Assembly: GCA_016630905.1 (NCBI GenBank)
Contig: WBMQ01000008.1
Coordinates: 62,001 to 126,000 of the forward strand
Length of the DNA: 64,000 nt
Direction: 5' to 3'
Source: Capillidium heterosporum
Taxonomy: Eukaryota; Entomophthoromycota; Entomophthoromycetes; Entomophthorales; Capillidiaceae
How positions within the stretch are numbered: position 1 is the first letter of the stretch; every line of letters begins with the position of its first letter. Shown one piece after another: positions 46,667-58,154 of the stretch. The notes beneath the pieces were generated by a model. It was not told where the DNA came from, did not search any database, and saw only the letters and a list, made by a program, of their open reading frames with translations. Position numbers and translations under genes: made by a program.

Positions 46667-49351
46667 CCAAACCAATCTCTACAAAGAATTTGCAGTAGAT
46701 GGCTTAAACTGTTTTCGTGCTTTAACCTTTAGATAAAGGTTATAGAGTGACGGCTTAATATATAAAATGGATCATATATATCCAAAAAGCTAGATTTCCA
46801 AGGAAAAGACAATGACAAAATATATAGCACTCTTGAATATTCATATAATAGTAAGATTTTCACTATTTGCCAAGACCAGTTTTTTGTAAGCTATATGGGG
46901 CAAGCGGAAAATATTTCCTTTTTGATAAACAAAGCTTTCAATACTTTACAACAAGCTGAACATCCTTTTGATTCAACAACTGAGTGTCACTAACTTTTAT
47001 CCGACTTTCTAGTCAGAAGTAGGTCGAAGATCCTCTACTTGACACTATATATAGACCTAGGTAGTAAAAAGAAAGAAAATTTTCAAAATCTCGGCTCCCC
47101 TAATCAGCTTTTATTGAAATTATCTACTTATACCGATGTGGTACATTACTCTTATAAAAACATTGAAGAAATCGAAATGCAGTAGTTAGAGACGTACTGC
47201 TTTAAGATACCACAGTTATTGATGCATATTGTTTCAAGGTTAAATTGCCATACAGCTAACCTTCCTACTTCTTTTACAAGTGCTGCTTTGTAGGTTAAGT
47301 GTAAAGGGAGAGAAGTGCATCTGCTTTGGCCTTTTAAAATCACAATAAAAGCATATATTTATATGTAAACCGTTATAATCTAGTTAAACATATATATATC
47401 ACTTTGTTAAGGTGACACTAATACGACAATCCTATTTTAGGATCCTATATAACCAAGGATTAAAGGGCTGTAAGGTATTTTATGAAAGATATATTCAACA
47501 GATAAATGTATGTGATACTAGAGTATATGGTATCGCATGCAGTTCTATATGCAATCTTTCACTCACTATCAAACTTGATGAGGGCTTTATCAACTGATAT
47601 ATTGGAGGACCATTTGTAAGCCACAGTATATAGATATTCATTTGTTTCATGTTGGTTTCTTAATATCAACTTCTCTTCTATAGAATTATCGGCTGCTACG
47701 AGAGGTGTTACTTTTAAATCAGATGTATAGATATTTAATTGCCCAATCAATTTCTAAAGCAACTGTAGTTGAAATGTTTGGAGAGATAGCAGTTTATAAT
47801 ATTAGCACTTTATCGTAAAGGACTTGTATGCTTAGCGAACTGGTGTTACCCTCTTTCCCTTACATACTAAACTAATAAAATTGCTTTTGATACAGATGTA
47901 AATTGTCTTAAAATTTAAGTAGTACACTAGATTTCAGAACTTAACATATGGCTGATGTACGTAGAACATCAAAATACCCCTATCATAAATGAGATCTAGT
48001 TTTAATGCTGAAAAAGGAATTTGTTTAGCCATTCCCTTCGATAAGGCAGGTAATATTCCTAGGCATCTGGATGGTCGCTCCAATTTTAGATGTCTTATTT
48101 CGTCTTTAATCTAAGTCTGACAAATATTTTCTTACAAATAGCCTACACACCATATCAAAGCCCTTAAAATATGTTCTTTTAAATACGCTTATCTGCTATA
48201 TAGTGTATTAAAAACTAGCTCTTATCTCAAAGTTCGGAAATCTTTGCTTAAACCAGCCGGAATTTCAAAATATGTATGCCGAACTTCAGCTATAGTGAGA
48301 ATTCTTCTCATGGCAGTACTAAAGATTTTGACAGCTGTTATCTTACATCCAATATACAGTTCCACTGTTCCTGTACTTTAAAACTATAGGTTAAAGCGGC
48401 AGATGCTAAATTAGGATGGTCATCCTCAGTCAGGCGCTTGACAGAATTTATCTAAACTGCGAGTAAATTTTCAATCAGACATTTCGTACCAAATAGACCT
48501 AGTAGCTAATATGCTGTCGATTTTCAAGGTGGATCTGGCAAACCAGCTAGCTATGCCACTTATTACCAATCTGCCTATCCCATGGATCCTCTAACAAAAC
48601 TCAATGGAGTATCCAAGATCTTGAAAAGTTTTTAGGTAATCAACAGTAATTTGGAATTTTATATACATCCATCTAAATTGAAATATAATTAAGAATGTTG
48701 GAACTAAAGGTAATATGTATAAGCTATAACCCGGAACGTACTGTTAAATTTGGAGATGAAGCTCGTTTATAGCCATTATTTTATGATAGGTATATAAACT
48801 TTTGATTCCAGCTAATTTTTTGTAAAAATTATCGAAAAGCAATTAGTACCAGAAATAAATCACCATAATGAGAACCTTCTTTGTTATCCGACTCAAAGCC
48901 ATCAAGAGGGTATAAAAAGTGGGAGCTAACTGAATGCCATCATATAAATCTCAAAGCCTATAGGCACATCTACCAAAACCCCAACAACTGGTGTTAATAA
49001 ACTTTATACTATACTTACTTTCTCTACATATCCTCTATACGTTCAAATTATATCAAATTTGACCTAATGTGAATCGGTTTTCGATATATACATATTGGTT
49101 TATCAAGCCATAGCCATTAAAAACCTTTTACTAGGATGCATATACCATTTATACTAACCACTACATTAGTTAAATTCCTGTAAAGGCCGCCTATCGATAG
49201 TGTTAAACCTTATTTTCTCTATTTGTTTATGGAAAATATATCTACAAATATACGGAAATAAAATAATTAAATTTATTTACATGCATCAAGATAGTATATG
49301 AAATTAAATATGTATCAAGTAAAAAATCAAATAAAACTATGTATATAAATT
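46667..49351. other. Intergenic right arm of the inverted duplication
   Basis: No gene. It contains the mirror counterparts of 30577-33266 in diverged form (for example 48530-48570 and 49156-49173). Short frames at 47152-47343, 47412-47597 and 47559-47750 are unsupported. Confidence 0.5.
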
Positions 49352-51261
49352 CTACATCGTCGTAGGGTTGTACGAGTTAGTGCAAACACCACTCGAGCTG
49401 AACCGTCTTGGTTGAAGTCTAGGCCTAGCTCTACTGCGATGACTCCTAGGGAAAATTCGAATGATTATCGGTGGTGCCACTCCCGTTGAAGTTTCATTCA
49501 TATTAACTAACGAACTACTACACATCCCCAAGTAACGTGCAAACTTCTTATTTAACTTTTCCAGTTTATTCCAACTCTCTTCAACTTCATCGGGGCAGGC
49601 CATTGAGTCATTGCGTAGCTTCTGAACTATATTTTTGACATGATGCTGATAGATTTTGGTAATGTCGAGGAAGGCCCTAGGTTTACATATCTGATTATGA
49701 GCACTGCTGTCGTGAGTCTTATCAAGAAATTCGATAAAATAGTCTAGGTGGTGAGCTGTCTCAATTTCGATTTCTAACTGCTGAGGGTCCAGGTTGATGA
49801 CGGAGGCGGATGCACTAGCCACCTTGAGGATACGATTTAATTTGACCTTGTGCTGACGGTGGTGCAGGGCGTTGGACCAGAGCTCGGTGGCTACTGAGAT
49901 GAAGTAAGCTGCTGCTACAAGACCCAGGAGCGCGTATCCTATAAAGAAACAGGTACCTATGAACGTTTGAACCGTTATATCTCCGTAACCAATAGTTGTA
50001 AAGGTGATGAAGCAGAAGTAGACAGCATCAAAATAGGACCAGCTCTCAGTCAACATAAAGATAAAAGCCCCTAAGAACCTGAAGGTTAGCAGACGTATAG
50101 TAGAAAACTCTTACCAGAAAATCAAGAGGTAGAGTATAGCAAACTGCATCTGTCGCATCAACTGATGCGATTTCTCTTTGCAGAGTCGATTGTGTTCCAG
50201 TGCGTCAGCACTGGCTCGGGTCAGAGATGGAGTGGAGTTTTCTTGTGGTGAGATGGGGGTCGATCGATATCCAGTTATCCTCCTCCAAAACGACTTGAAT
50301 CGATCGAAAGGGTTTGGGTCCCACCTCGTATACGAATTGATGGCTGTTGAAGCTGCCAGGTGTAGGTTATGCTTTTCCAAGTTGGCTATGTATATATCTT
50401 GAAAGCGCTGTAAGATAACCTTCCTTATGGCGTTAATTAAAAGACCGGTAGATACAATTCCGATGGGTGCGTAGAAGAGGAGAACTATGCGCATGGCCAT
50501 CCCATCAGGCTTATAATCTCCAAAGCCTATAGTGGTCATCGTTACCAACGTAAAGTAGATACCTCGGACAAAGGACCACTGTTCGTAATAAGAGAACATA
50601 AGTGCTCCTAGGGTAGACCATAGTGTAGTAAAAATTGCAAAAAGCACCAACTCGCGTTGTTGCATCGATAGACCGGAGCCTCTTCTTTGTAGTTTGTCGC
50701 TGGCAAAGTAGTCGATTATTAGCAAGGCTCCTAAAATCCAAGATACGGTACATCCTATCAACCCGATGATGAAATCACTGGTATATTGAGGGCTGGATTT
50801 AGACCGTACATAAATTTCAAAGCATACCATTGAAGCCAACATGAATGATCCTACAAGAAAAAATTGTTACTTTTATTTCAAATTGCAAAAGAAAAATTAC
50901 CATGAATGAGGTACCCAATGATGGCTACCCAAGTACTTAAAACTACCCTCCGCTCCAAAAACCTACATATAAGTGCCAGGTTGGTAATCAACAGATTTAA
51001 AAGCGCTAATAAGATGAGTATAGTTATCTTAAAAGGCTTGGCATCTTTGTTGGTCCACCAGTCACTAAAGAACAGTTGGACTTCTTCGTTGTAAGCCAAG
51101 TCGGTAGTGATTCCAAACCAGTTACCAAATAAAGGCGGTAGCGATAAAAGGATGGAAACGGGTGCCATTAAAGCCACTGCCATAGGTAGGTACCGTCGCT
51201 TTCGATAACTGGAAACGGCCACTTCGCCATTGTTCGTTAGAAGCAGTTGAGGTATCGTCAT
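49352..51261 (-). CDS. TOK-type outward-rectifying K+ channel, paralogue C
   Basis: Exons 50901-51261, 50115-50850 and 49352-50078 (introns 50 and 36 bp) give 607 residues. Pore loops are MTTIGFGDYKPDG and TFTTIGYGD; TM8 is ALLGLVAAAYFISVATELW. The tail has a basic cluster (LHHRQHKVKLNRIL), the acidic helix DEVEESWNKLEKLNKKF, and a long Arg/Ser-rich end (P-R-S-H-R-S-R-A-R-P-R) finishing N-S-Y-N-P-T-T-M. The frame is intact throughout. The second intron ends CTAACCTTCAG, shared with TOK-B and D. It is closest to TOK-D, which lies 1.7 kb upstream in the same orientation, so C and D look like a tandem duplication; its position mirrors TOK-B. Confidence 0.9.
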
Positions 51262-52982
51262 ATTAATTTAACTTTGTATTTAAAAAGTAGGATGTTAAGA
51301 TATTGCCAATATCTGTTGAGAAGCTGGTCTGCATAGTCGATGAGAGAGTTGGTTCTTGACCTTTATATTTTTCGGGTTAACTCGGTTGGTTCGATACTCT
51401 TCAAAACTAAAAATGGTGTAGGTGTCTCGAAAGTCAAAAAATAGAAACCTAAACTTGGAGGTGATCCAGTCGCCCAATTAGGAAAACTTTAATACTATAT
51501 CTGTTTCTAATTAGTAACCAATTTTATTAAGTAAACTTTAATAAGTATATATATTTAATTTAGAACGGAAGGGGTATATATAGATCCAAAACTTTGCAAC
51601 GTAGCTTTGGGTAGGAAATAATATATTGAGCAAAAACTCTGGATCATAATATCTCGCATATACCTATATGATAATAATTCAACTATTTATACTTGAAGTA
51701 AATATAACCATAAGTGCATAGATACGCTATTAAGCTTCAATAGTATTTGAATTCATACCTTTAAATACCCAAATGCAAGGATGATCTAATTTGAAAGCTG
51801 AATGATTGAGGATGATACGCAGTGAAAAGATATAGCTTTCGAAAGTCAGCTAATATATATACAAATATTATTTATTTGATTTATATATAAGTGAAAATGT
51901 ATCACTATAGGAGATAGCCTGAAAATACGTCAAGTAATTGAACTTTAATCTATTAGAATAAGCAAAAGTCCTTGACAAATGTTAGTATAAAGAGTAAAAA
52001 TCGAAATAGAAACCATGTCGATAAGGGAAAGCGAGCTGCTTATGAGTTTAGTGTTATTAAACTAATCTATGTATAAAATCAAAACTATCCACCGCTTACT
52101 TACAAGTACCTAGTAGTGTTCTGATAGACCTCTTTAAGGCGATTGAGTTTCCTGAGTTTCGAATTTCTCTTTACGAACCAGCTTTCAAATGGGCCGAGTG
52201 CTATGGAAAAGTTCAATACAAACAACCTAGAGAAGCTAAGTTTAGCTTTCAACATTTTGAAGCGGGTACTTTGATCTTGGAGGCCATCTTTATCGAAAGA
52301 TATCCGCACTATTTGAAGTTTAGTTTGACTTGAGGAAACTGATTAGTGGTAGTGAAGTCCTCGATACTTTCCAGATCCAGCTTGCCTAAGTCGAACATCA
52401 AACAGTTAGAAAGGCAGTTTTTATATGTTTCAACTATATTGGTCTATAGAAATGACAAAGCCTCTTTAATTATACTCTGTAACTTTCCCTGTAACTTGGC
52501 TTTTAGCCCAATAAAAAAATCTAAACAGTATAGTCTTTTGAAAACCCATATAGCTTTATATGTAGATTTTTATCTTTTTATGACTTGCAAATTGCAAAAG
52601 AATATTGCCAACTGTAATTTACAGAATTTTTCCTATATATTCAATTTAGTTTTGCTATAACTATGAAGATACTATATCATTACGAGATATATGCTTCCCT
52701 TAAGAGTGATAGTATTAAATGTTTAAATATTAGGAATAGACTTTCATTCATTTTAATCCATGTGATGGCAATTTGTTGTAGGAACTCTCCCTTGGTAACT
52801 TCCCGCCAACTGGCAGGCACTATTGGCGCCTATTTATGAAAAATATAGTAAATCGACTTTAAAAATATACATCAATAAAAATGATAAAAGTCCAAAAGCT
52901 AACTTTATTCATGTGTGTTAAACTGCTAAATTAACTAACTATATATCAAAAAACTTCAAAGAATAGCATATAAATGTAAAAG
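51262..52982. other. Spacer between TOK-C and TOK-D
   Basis: TOK-C upstream and TOK-D downstream sequence, AT-rich. Frames at 52100-52309 and 52346-52660 have no motif. Confidence 0.45.
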
Positions 52983-54878
52983 CTACATTGTAGTAGGGTT
53001 GTACGAATTGACAGTATTAGCTCCACCTGAACCAGAGCGTCGCATTCGAGGCCTAGCTCGGTAGCTTTTACGGAAGGTACGAAAGCGTACCGGCTGGCGA
53101 TAGTTTGGAGGAAGTCGTTTCAGTATCAGCCAAAGAGCTGCCACACATATCCAAGTAGCTGGAAAACTTCTTGTTCAACTCTTCCAACTTGTCCCAATCC
53201 TGCCTCAACTTCATCATAGCAGGCTAAGGAGTTGTGGCGTAATTTCTGGACCATAAGTTTGACATGATATTGGTAGACTTTGGTCACATCAATGAAGGCT
53301 CTAGGTTTACAAACTTGGCTTCGGGTGCTGCTGTCGTGTGTGTTATCTAGGAATTCGATAAGGTGCTCAAGATGGTGAGCGGTACCAGCTTCCAGCTCCA
53401 ACTGTTGGGGATCTAGGTCGAGAGCCGAGGCGCTGGCTGCTTTGAGAATACGCTTCAACTTAACTTTGTGTTGACGGTGGTGTAGAGCGTTGGACCAGAG
53501 TTCCGTAGCTACCGATATGAAGTAGGCAGCTGCCACCAGGCCTAGGAGCGCGTATCCTATGAAGAAACAAGTGCCTATGAATGTCTGAACCGTTATATCC
53601 CCGTAACCGACTGTCGTGAAGGTAACGAAGCAGAAGTAGACAGCATCAAAGTAGGACCAGCTTTCAGTCAACATGAAGATAAAGGCCCCTAAGAACCTGA
53701 AGGTTAGCGGATGTATAGCAAACAACTCTTACCAGAAGATTAGGAGGTAAAGTATGGCGAATTGCAACTGTCTAATAAGCTGTCGTGACTTCTCTTTACA
53801 TAGTCGGTTGTGTTCCGCTGCGTCGGCACTGGCTCTCGTAGTAAATCGAGTTGAAGTTCTCTGTAACGAGTTAGTGGCTGGTTGCTTTCCAGTCATCCAT
53901 CCCCAGAACGACCTACATCGATCAAGGGGAGTTGGGTCCGGCCTCACATACGTATTCATGGTTGACGAAGCCTGTAGGCGTAAGTTGCGCTTCTCCAGGT
54001 TGGCTATATACATATCCTGAAACCTTTCCAAGATCACTTTCCTTATGGCGTTGATGAGAAGACCAGTTGACACGATTCCGATAGGTGCATAGATGAAAAG
54101 GACTATACGCATAGCCGTCCCGTTGGGCCGGTAATCTCCAAAGCCTATAGTAGTCATCGTTACCAACGTAAAGTAGATGCCTCGGACAAAGGACCACTGC
54201 TCGTAGTACGAAAATATAAGTGCGCCTAAAGTGGACCACAACGTTGTAAATATCGCAAAAAGTACCAATTCGCGCTGCTTCATCGATAGGCCAGAACCTC
54301 GTTTCTGTAGTTTATCGCTGGCGAAGAAATCGATGATTAACAGGATGCCCGAAATCCAAGATAGAGCACAGTCTATCAACCCAATAATAAAGTCGCCTGT
54401 AAACTGAGGATCAGGTCTATTCCGTGTATAAAATACAAAACATACTATCGCAATCAACATGAACAGTCCTATAAAAAAGATTTCATTTAGTTTAAATTGT
54501 ATTTAAAAATCTACCATGAATCAGGTACCCGGTGATAGCTATCCAAGTATTCAAAACCACCCTCCGTTCTAAAAATCTCCAAAGGAGAGCCACATTGGTA
54601 ATAAATAGGTTTAAAAGAGCTACCAAGACCAGTATCGTTATCTCAAAAGGCTTGGCCTTTTCATTGGCCCACCAGTCACTGAAGAACAGCTTGACTTCCT
54701 CGTTGTAAGCCAAGTCAGTGGTAACTCCAAACCAGTTACCAAAGAGAGGTGGTAAAGATAAGAGGATGGATACAGGGGCTATCAAAGCCACTATCATGGG
54801 TAAATACCGCTCCTTTTTGTAGTTGAAGACGGCTGCATCGACTCCATTGCTTTCTGGAAACAGTTGGGGTATCGCCAT
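52983..54878 (-). CDS. TOK-type outward-rectifying K+ channel, paralogue D; two apparent +1 frameshifts in the tail
   Basis: Exons 54515-54878, 53733-54468 (736 nt) and 52983-53696 (introns 46 and 36 bp). Pore loops are MTTIGFGDYRPNG and TFTTVGYGD (Val in the second filter context), with the same eight-helix plan as B and C. The uncorrected frame ends at 53126 after V-W-Q-L-F-G. Comparison with B and C shows the tail runs on. A surplus base at 53202 hides E-V-E-E-D-W-D-K-L-E-E-L-N-K-K-F, and a second near 53115 precedes a basic Arg-rich segment (FRKSYRARPRMRRSGSG) ending N-S-Y-N-P-T-T-M at 52983. The likely full protein is about 603 residues. The pore domain is untouched, so even a truncated product could form a channel. 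Confidence 0.85.
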
Positions 54879-56037
54879 TGTTGAACTTTAAATTTAAAAA
54901 CCGTTTCGAGGTGTTGCTACTAACTTTGATGATGAAGTGGTTTACATAATTGGAGAAAGAAGTTGGTCCTTGGCTTCAATTTTCCTGGGTGTCTCAGCAA
55001 GGTTGGTGTTCGTCCTAAAGTAGAAAGTAAATGCAAATGGTTTATGAAAGTTGGAAAGCAGACTCAAACTTTAGAAATTCGGTTTACTAATCAATAAACC
55101 CTTTATAAATCGTTATTCCGTCAAAGATAACTTAGCCTGCACCCAATTTGACTAATTAGAGTTAAGTTAATTGGACTTTTACCAACTTTGATTGATGTAA
55201 TTTCATACCAAGAATCTAGTACAGCTAGGGCATTTGATGGTTAAACATTTCTAACGAATGAGGGATGGAGAAAGCTCAACTTTAGCCAGCCTTTCCAATT
55301 TTAATGGGTGTTTGGATGGATGTAAGACGTTTCACTTAATCAAAGTATACCAGCCAGTACTAAAATTAACACCAGGTACCCAATAGAATGGAGCCCGTTG
55401 TAAAGTGTGACCCAACAATATATCGTATTTTAACATAACCTTTAGCCAAATTGAGTCTTCACCTTCCCTTTTGATTGTTGATAATTAACAACGGCACTTG
55501 GAGTCCTTCAAAAAGATTTCTCTCTGCTTCAAGTAGGGTATGAAGGAATAGGGGACATGCATCATAATGGTAGGAGTAAAGTTTGTAATACTGATGCCAG
55601 CATCATTAGTCTTGGAGCTTGAAATACTGTGGGGCAACAGCATCTAGTCTAGGGTCTGTAATCCCAGATAGGACTACAGATCAAAGATATGGGAATCAGT
55701 ATCTTTTTCTACATTACTAAACGAAAGTTTGAATGATGCTTAAGCTAATTATACTACTTTTAATAGCCTTTAATTTGTTATGGAATACGAAAAACTATCT
55801 TGAACTAACGTTCTTCAATCTAAAAAACCTAGGTTTCAATTCGATCAACCTCCCTACTCAAAACACCTTCACTTCCAAGCCTTCACTAATACAAAAGAAA
55901 CAGGTGAAATGGGTTATCACGAACAACAGTGTATTAGAAATAAACTCGACACCACTACAGTAGGCTTTAACACTTTTAGATATAAATAGATAGAATCCTT
56001 CAAGTCAAATTTACTGCAATTATTTTTAACAGACATA
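54879..56037. other. Intergenic region between TOK-D and the COMT-like gene
   Basis: TOK-D promoter plus COMT upstream sequence. A hydrophobic short frame at 55733-55963 is listed separately. Nothing else is visible. Confidence 0.45.
55733..55963 (+). CDS. Possible short protein with N-terminal hydrophobic helix, 76 aa
   Basis: Begins M-M-L-K-L-I-I-L-L-L-I-A-F-N-L-L-W, a signal peptide or anchor, then a neutral to basic polar region. It ends 74 bp before the COMT-like start on the same strand. It could be an independent small secreted or anchored protein, or a membrane-anchor exon of the COMT gene (as in membrane-bound COMT). However, no splice pair joins it in frame: the obvious acceptor ACAG before 56035 would give a stop. 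Confidence 0.25.
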   Translation: MMLKLIILLLIAFNLLWNTKNYLELTFFNLKNLGFNSINLPTQNTFTSKPSLIQKKQVKWVITNNSVLEINSTPLQ

Positions 56038-56861
56038 ATGCCGACCAGAGTACAAAGAAATTTCAAGCGAGTAGTTGAAGAGATAAAATCACAAAAGTTT
56101 GTTGGAGACTTCAACAGTAACCTACCTTGTCAAATTCTAATTTAATTTGCTTTAATTACATTTAGGAACGGCCAGAGCAGTAAACTACGTGCTAAAAAGC
56201 TGTAAGAAAGGAGATGTGAAAGCGATGGTTAATAGTTTCGACGAATATGCCTATACCCAGGAGTTTTGTATGAATTTGGGCGATGTTAAAGGAGATATTG
56301 TTGATAATGAAATAGCCACCTTGAACCCAACTGTAGTCTACTTTTTAAGCTATTATAAAACTAACAAACTTTTATCTACAACTTTAGATTATACTAGAGC
56401 TAGGTGGATACATGGGTTACTCTGCCTTACGCCTATCCCAGCACCTCTCTCATCATCCAAACAGCCACCTCTACTCTATAGAGATTGAGCCCAAGTCTGT
56501 TCAACAGATGAGAACCACTTTTGAATACGCCAATCTCTCTTCCAAAATTACTGTTTTGCAAGGTACTTTGACAACTACTTTGAACGAGTTAAAAACACAA
56601 TTGAACGGTGTCAAAGTAGATCTACTTTTCATTGACCACTTTAAAGAATTTTACGTGCCCGATTTCAAACTGATAATGGAAAATAACTTGTTACATCCGG
56701 GTAGTTTGGTAGTTGCTGATAATGTCGTTACTCCTGGGGCTCCTGACTATATCGAATATATGCAGAACAATCCTAGTTTTATATCAAAAGTTGTAGATAC
56801 TGAATTGGAGTATACGGGTGGGAATATTCCAGACGCCATTATGTTCTCTAGGTCCCAATGA
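56038..56861 (+). CDS. Catechol O-methyltransferase-like SAM-dependent methyltransferase
   Basis: Exons 56038-56116, 56166-56332 and 56388-56861 encode 239 residues. The segment NYVLKSCKKGDVKAMVNSFD-E-Y and FCMNLGDVKG aligns with the COMT N-terminal helices. ILELGGYMGYSALRL is the SAM-binding motif, YSIEIEP binds the ribose, FIDHFKEFY supplies the Mg2+ Asp and catalytic Lys, and VVADNVVTPGAPDY supplies the other Mg2+ Asp-Asn pair. LEYTGG near the end carries the metal-site Glu. Family members methylate a hydroxyl of catechols or related diphenols. The donor of intron 2 is ambiguous by one codon (GTAGTC or GTCTAC); I use the first because the spacing then equals mammalian COMT. No signal peptide belongs to this model, so the enzyme is cytosolic. 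Confidence 0.87.
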
Positions 56862-57308
56862 ATTCCTTTACCTATCTTTTGAGTAGTGTTTTGTATATTA
56901 CAAATGTGGAAAAATTAAATCCAACAGTATATATTATAGATATAATATCGTTATAAAAGTGTAGAGATTATTGTATGGAAACTGACTTTTACATTTGATG
57001 TACTATATTCCAAGCAAAAAACCTTCCTATATCAATCGAAAAATCTAAAAGTAGAACATAACTGTTCAAACTTAAGGAGCTAAGTTATAATACTAGCTAC
57101 ACTTACCACTCCTTATAAAATTATTTTAAACCTTAATTTGTGAATAGTATTTCAATGAAATATATATTAGAGTGTAGAAATTCACTGCAGAAGTTTGGAC
57201 ATATAAAAGATTTGTAGATTTGATAAAAGCTTTCAAATCTGTACTCAAAAGCTTTATTCCAATAATAAAGGTATTTTAGTTAATGCCTTTAATGAGTTGA
57301 TTATGTTA
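56862..57308. other. Spacer before the tRNA gene
   Basis: AT-rich; nothing recognised apart from 3' end signals of the COMT-like gene. Confidence 0.5.
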
Positions 57309-57381
57309 GCCTTGTTAGCTCAGTCGGTAGAGCATGAGACTTTTAATCTCAGGGTCACGGGTTCGAGCCCCGTACAAGGCT
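57309..57381 (+). tRNA. tRNA-Lys (anticodon TTT)
   Basis: Acceptor stem GCCTTGT/ACAAGGC pairs at all seven positions, with discriminator T. The D arm is AGCTCAGTCGGTAGAGC. The anticodon stem TGAGA/TCTCA encloses loop CTTTTAA, giving anticodon TTT (Lys, AAA/AAG by wobble). The T arm is CGGGTTCGAGCCCCG with the standard B box GGTTCGAGCC. No intron. Oligo-T runs follow within about 15 bp as a Pol III terminator. It is the only tRNA gene I find. Confidence 0.97.
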
Positions 57382-58154
57382 TTGTTTTTACTTTTTAGAT
57401 ATACTTTCCCTTCAAGTAAGTACTGTCTTGCTTCGGTAGTCCCACTCCATTTTTGCTGATATTTTTAGAGAGCGTGATACAGATCATCAGATGGAAATAT
57501 CCATTTTGGCTCAGTTGCAGATTTTATATCCTTATGGCTGTATATAATGCCAACAACTACCTACATAGCTTTTAAATAAGGCAACATTAAATGATAGTAT
57601 AAGTGGACTAGTATCGTCTACTTGATTCTACCTATGCTATTTGTAGTTATTGGGTTGTTATCTGCTTAATGTTTACTTTTAAAGCAATTAATTTGTATTT
57701 TTGATTTAGGCTGACTTCAAAAGTTACCGATGGCTATTGCAATTTTGTGCCCATCTTTATCATCAATATTTTAAATTTGGCAGCTTAAAGCATTCGAAAT
57801 TTAATATAATTCTAGCTACATTTCTAAATCAAAATTTTAATGATATCTGGTGAAGCTACATGATAAAGAAAGTATTTTGCATTCGTATCATACAGAGATA
57901 AAGAAATCAATCCGAGTCCCCTTGATTTTATAAGAACATCTTCCATTTTATACTTTTTACTTTGAAAATTTACTTACTATGATCTAAGCTTATCACCACA
58001 AATAACTAAAAAATTCAAGTAAATTAAATAGATTCCGACCAAAACTGCTCAAATACTTTCAAATCTTATCCTTCGAGCTAGTAAAAATCCAAAAGTTGAA
58101 AAATTTCCTTTGTTCATCGAAAGAAGCTGAGAAGGGAGAAGGAGGAAACCCAAA
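57382..58154. other. Spacer between tRNA-Lys and the carrier gene
   Basis: AT-rich DNA starting with T-runs that act as Pol III terminator; no other feature. Confidence 0.5.

Larger units (their letters stand above)
28764..51261. repeat. Large diverged inverted duplication centred near 39.96 kb
   Basis: TOK-B (28764-30576, plus) mirrors TOK-C (49352-51261, minus). IR arm A (33267-33844) mirrors arm B (46103-46666). The TOK-stop-to-repeat distances are 2691 and 2686 bp. Between them, matching intergenic strings occur at mirrored positions. TTAACTAATCTAGTGGTT at 30703-30720 corresponds to the complement of 49156-49173 (17 of 18). The 41 bases at 31320-31360 match the complement of 48530-48570 at 30 of 41, with almost all differences transitions. 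All pairs share an axis within a few tens of bases. The chitin synthase gene lies in the unduplicated centre. The outer limit on the left appears to be just upstream of TOK-B. Confidence 0.75.
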
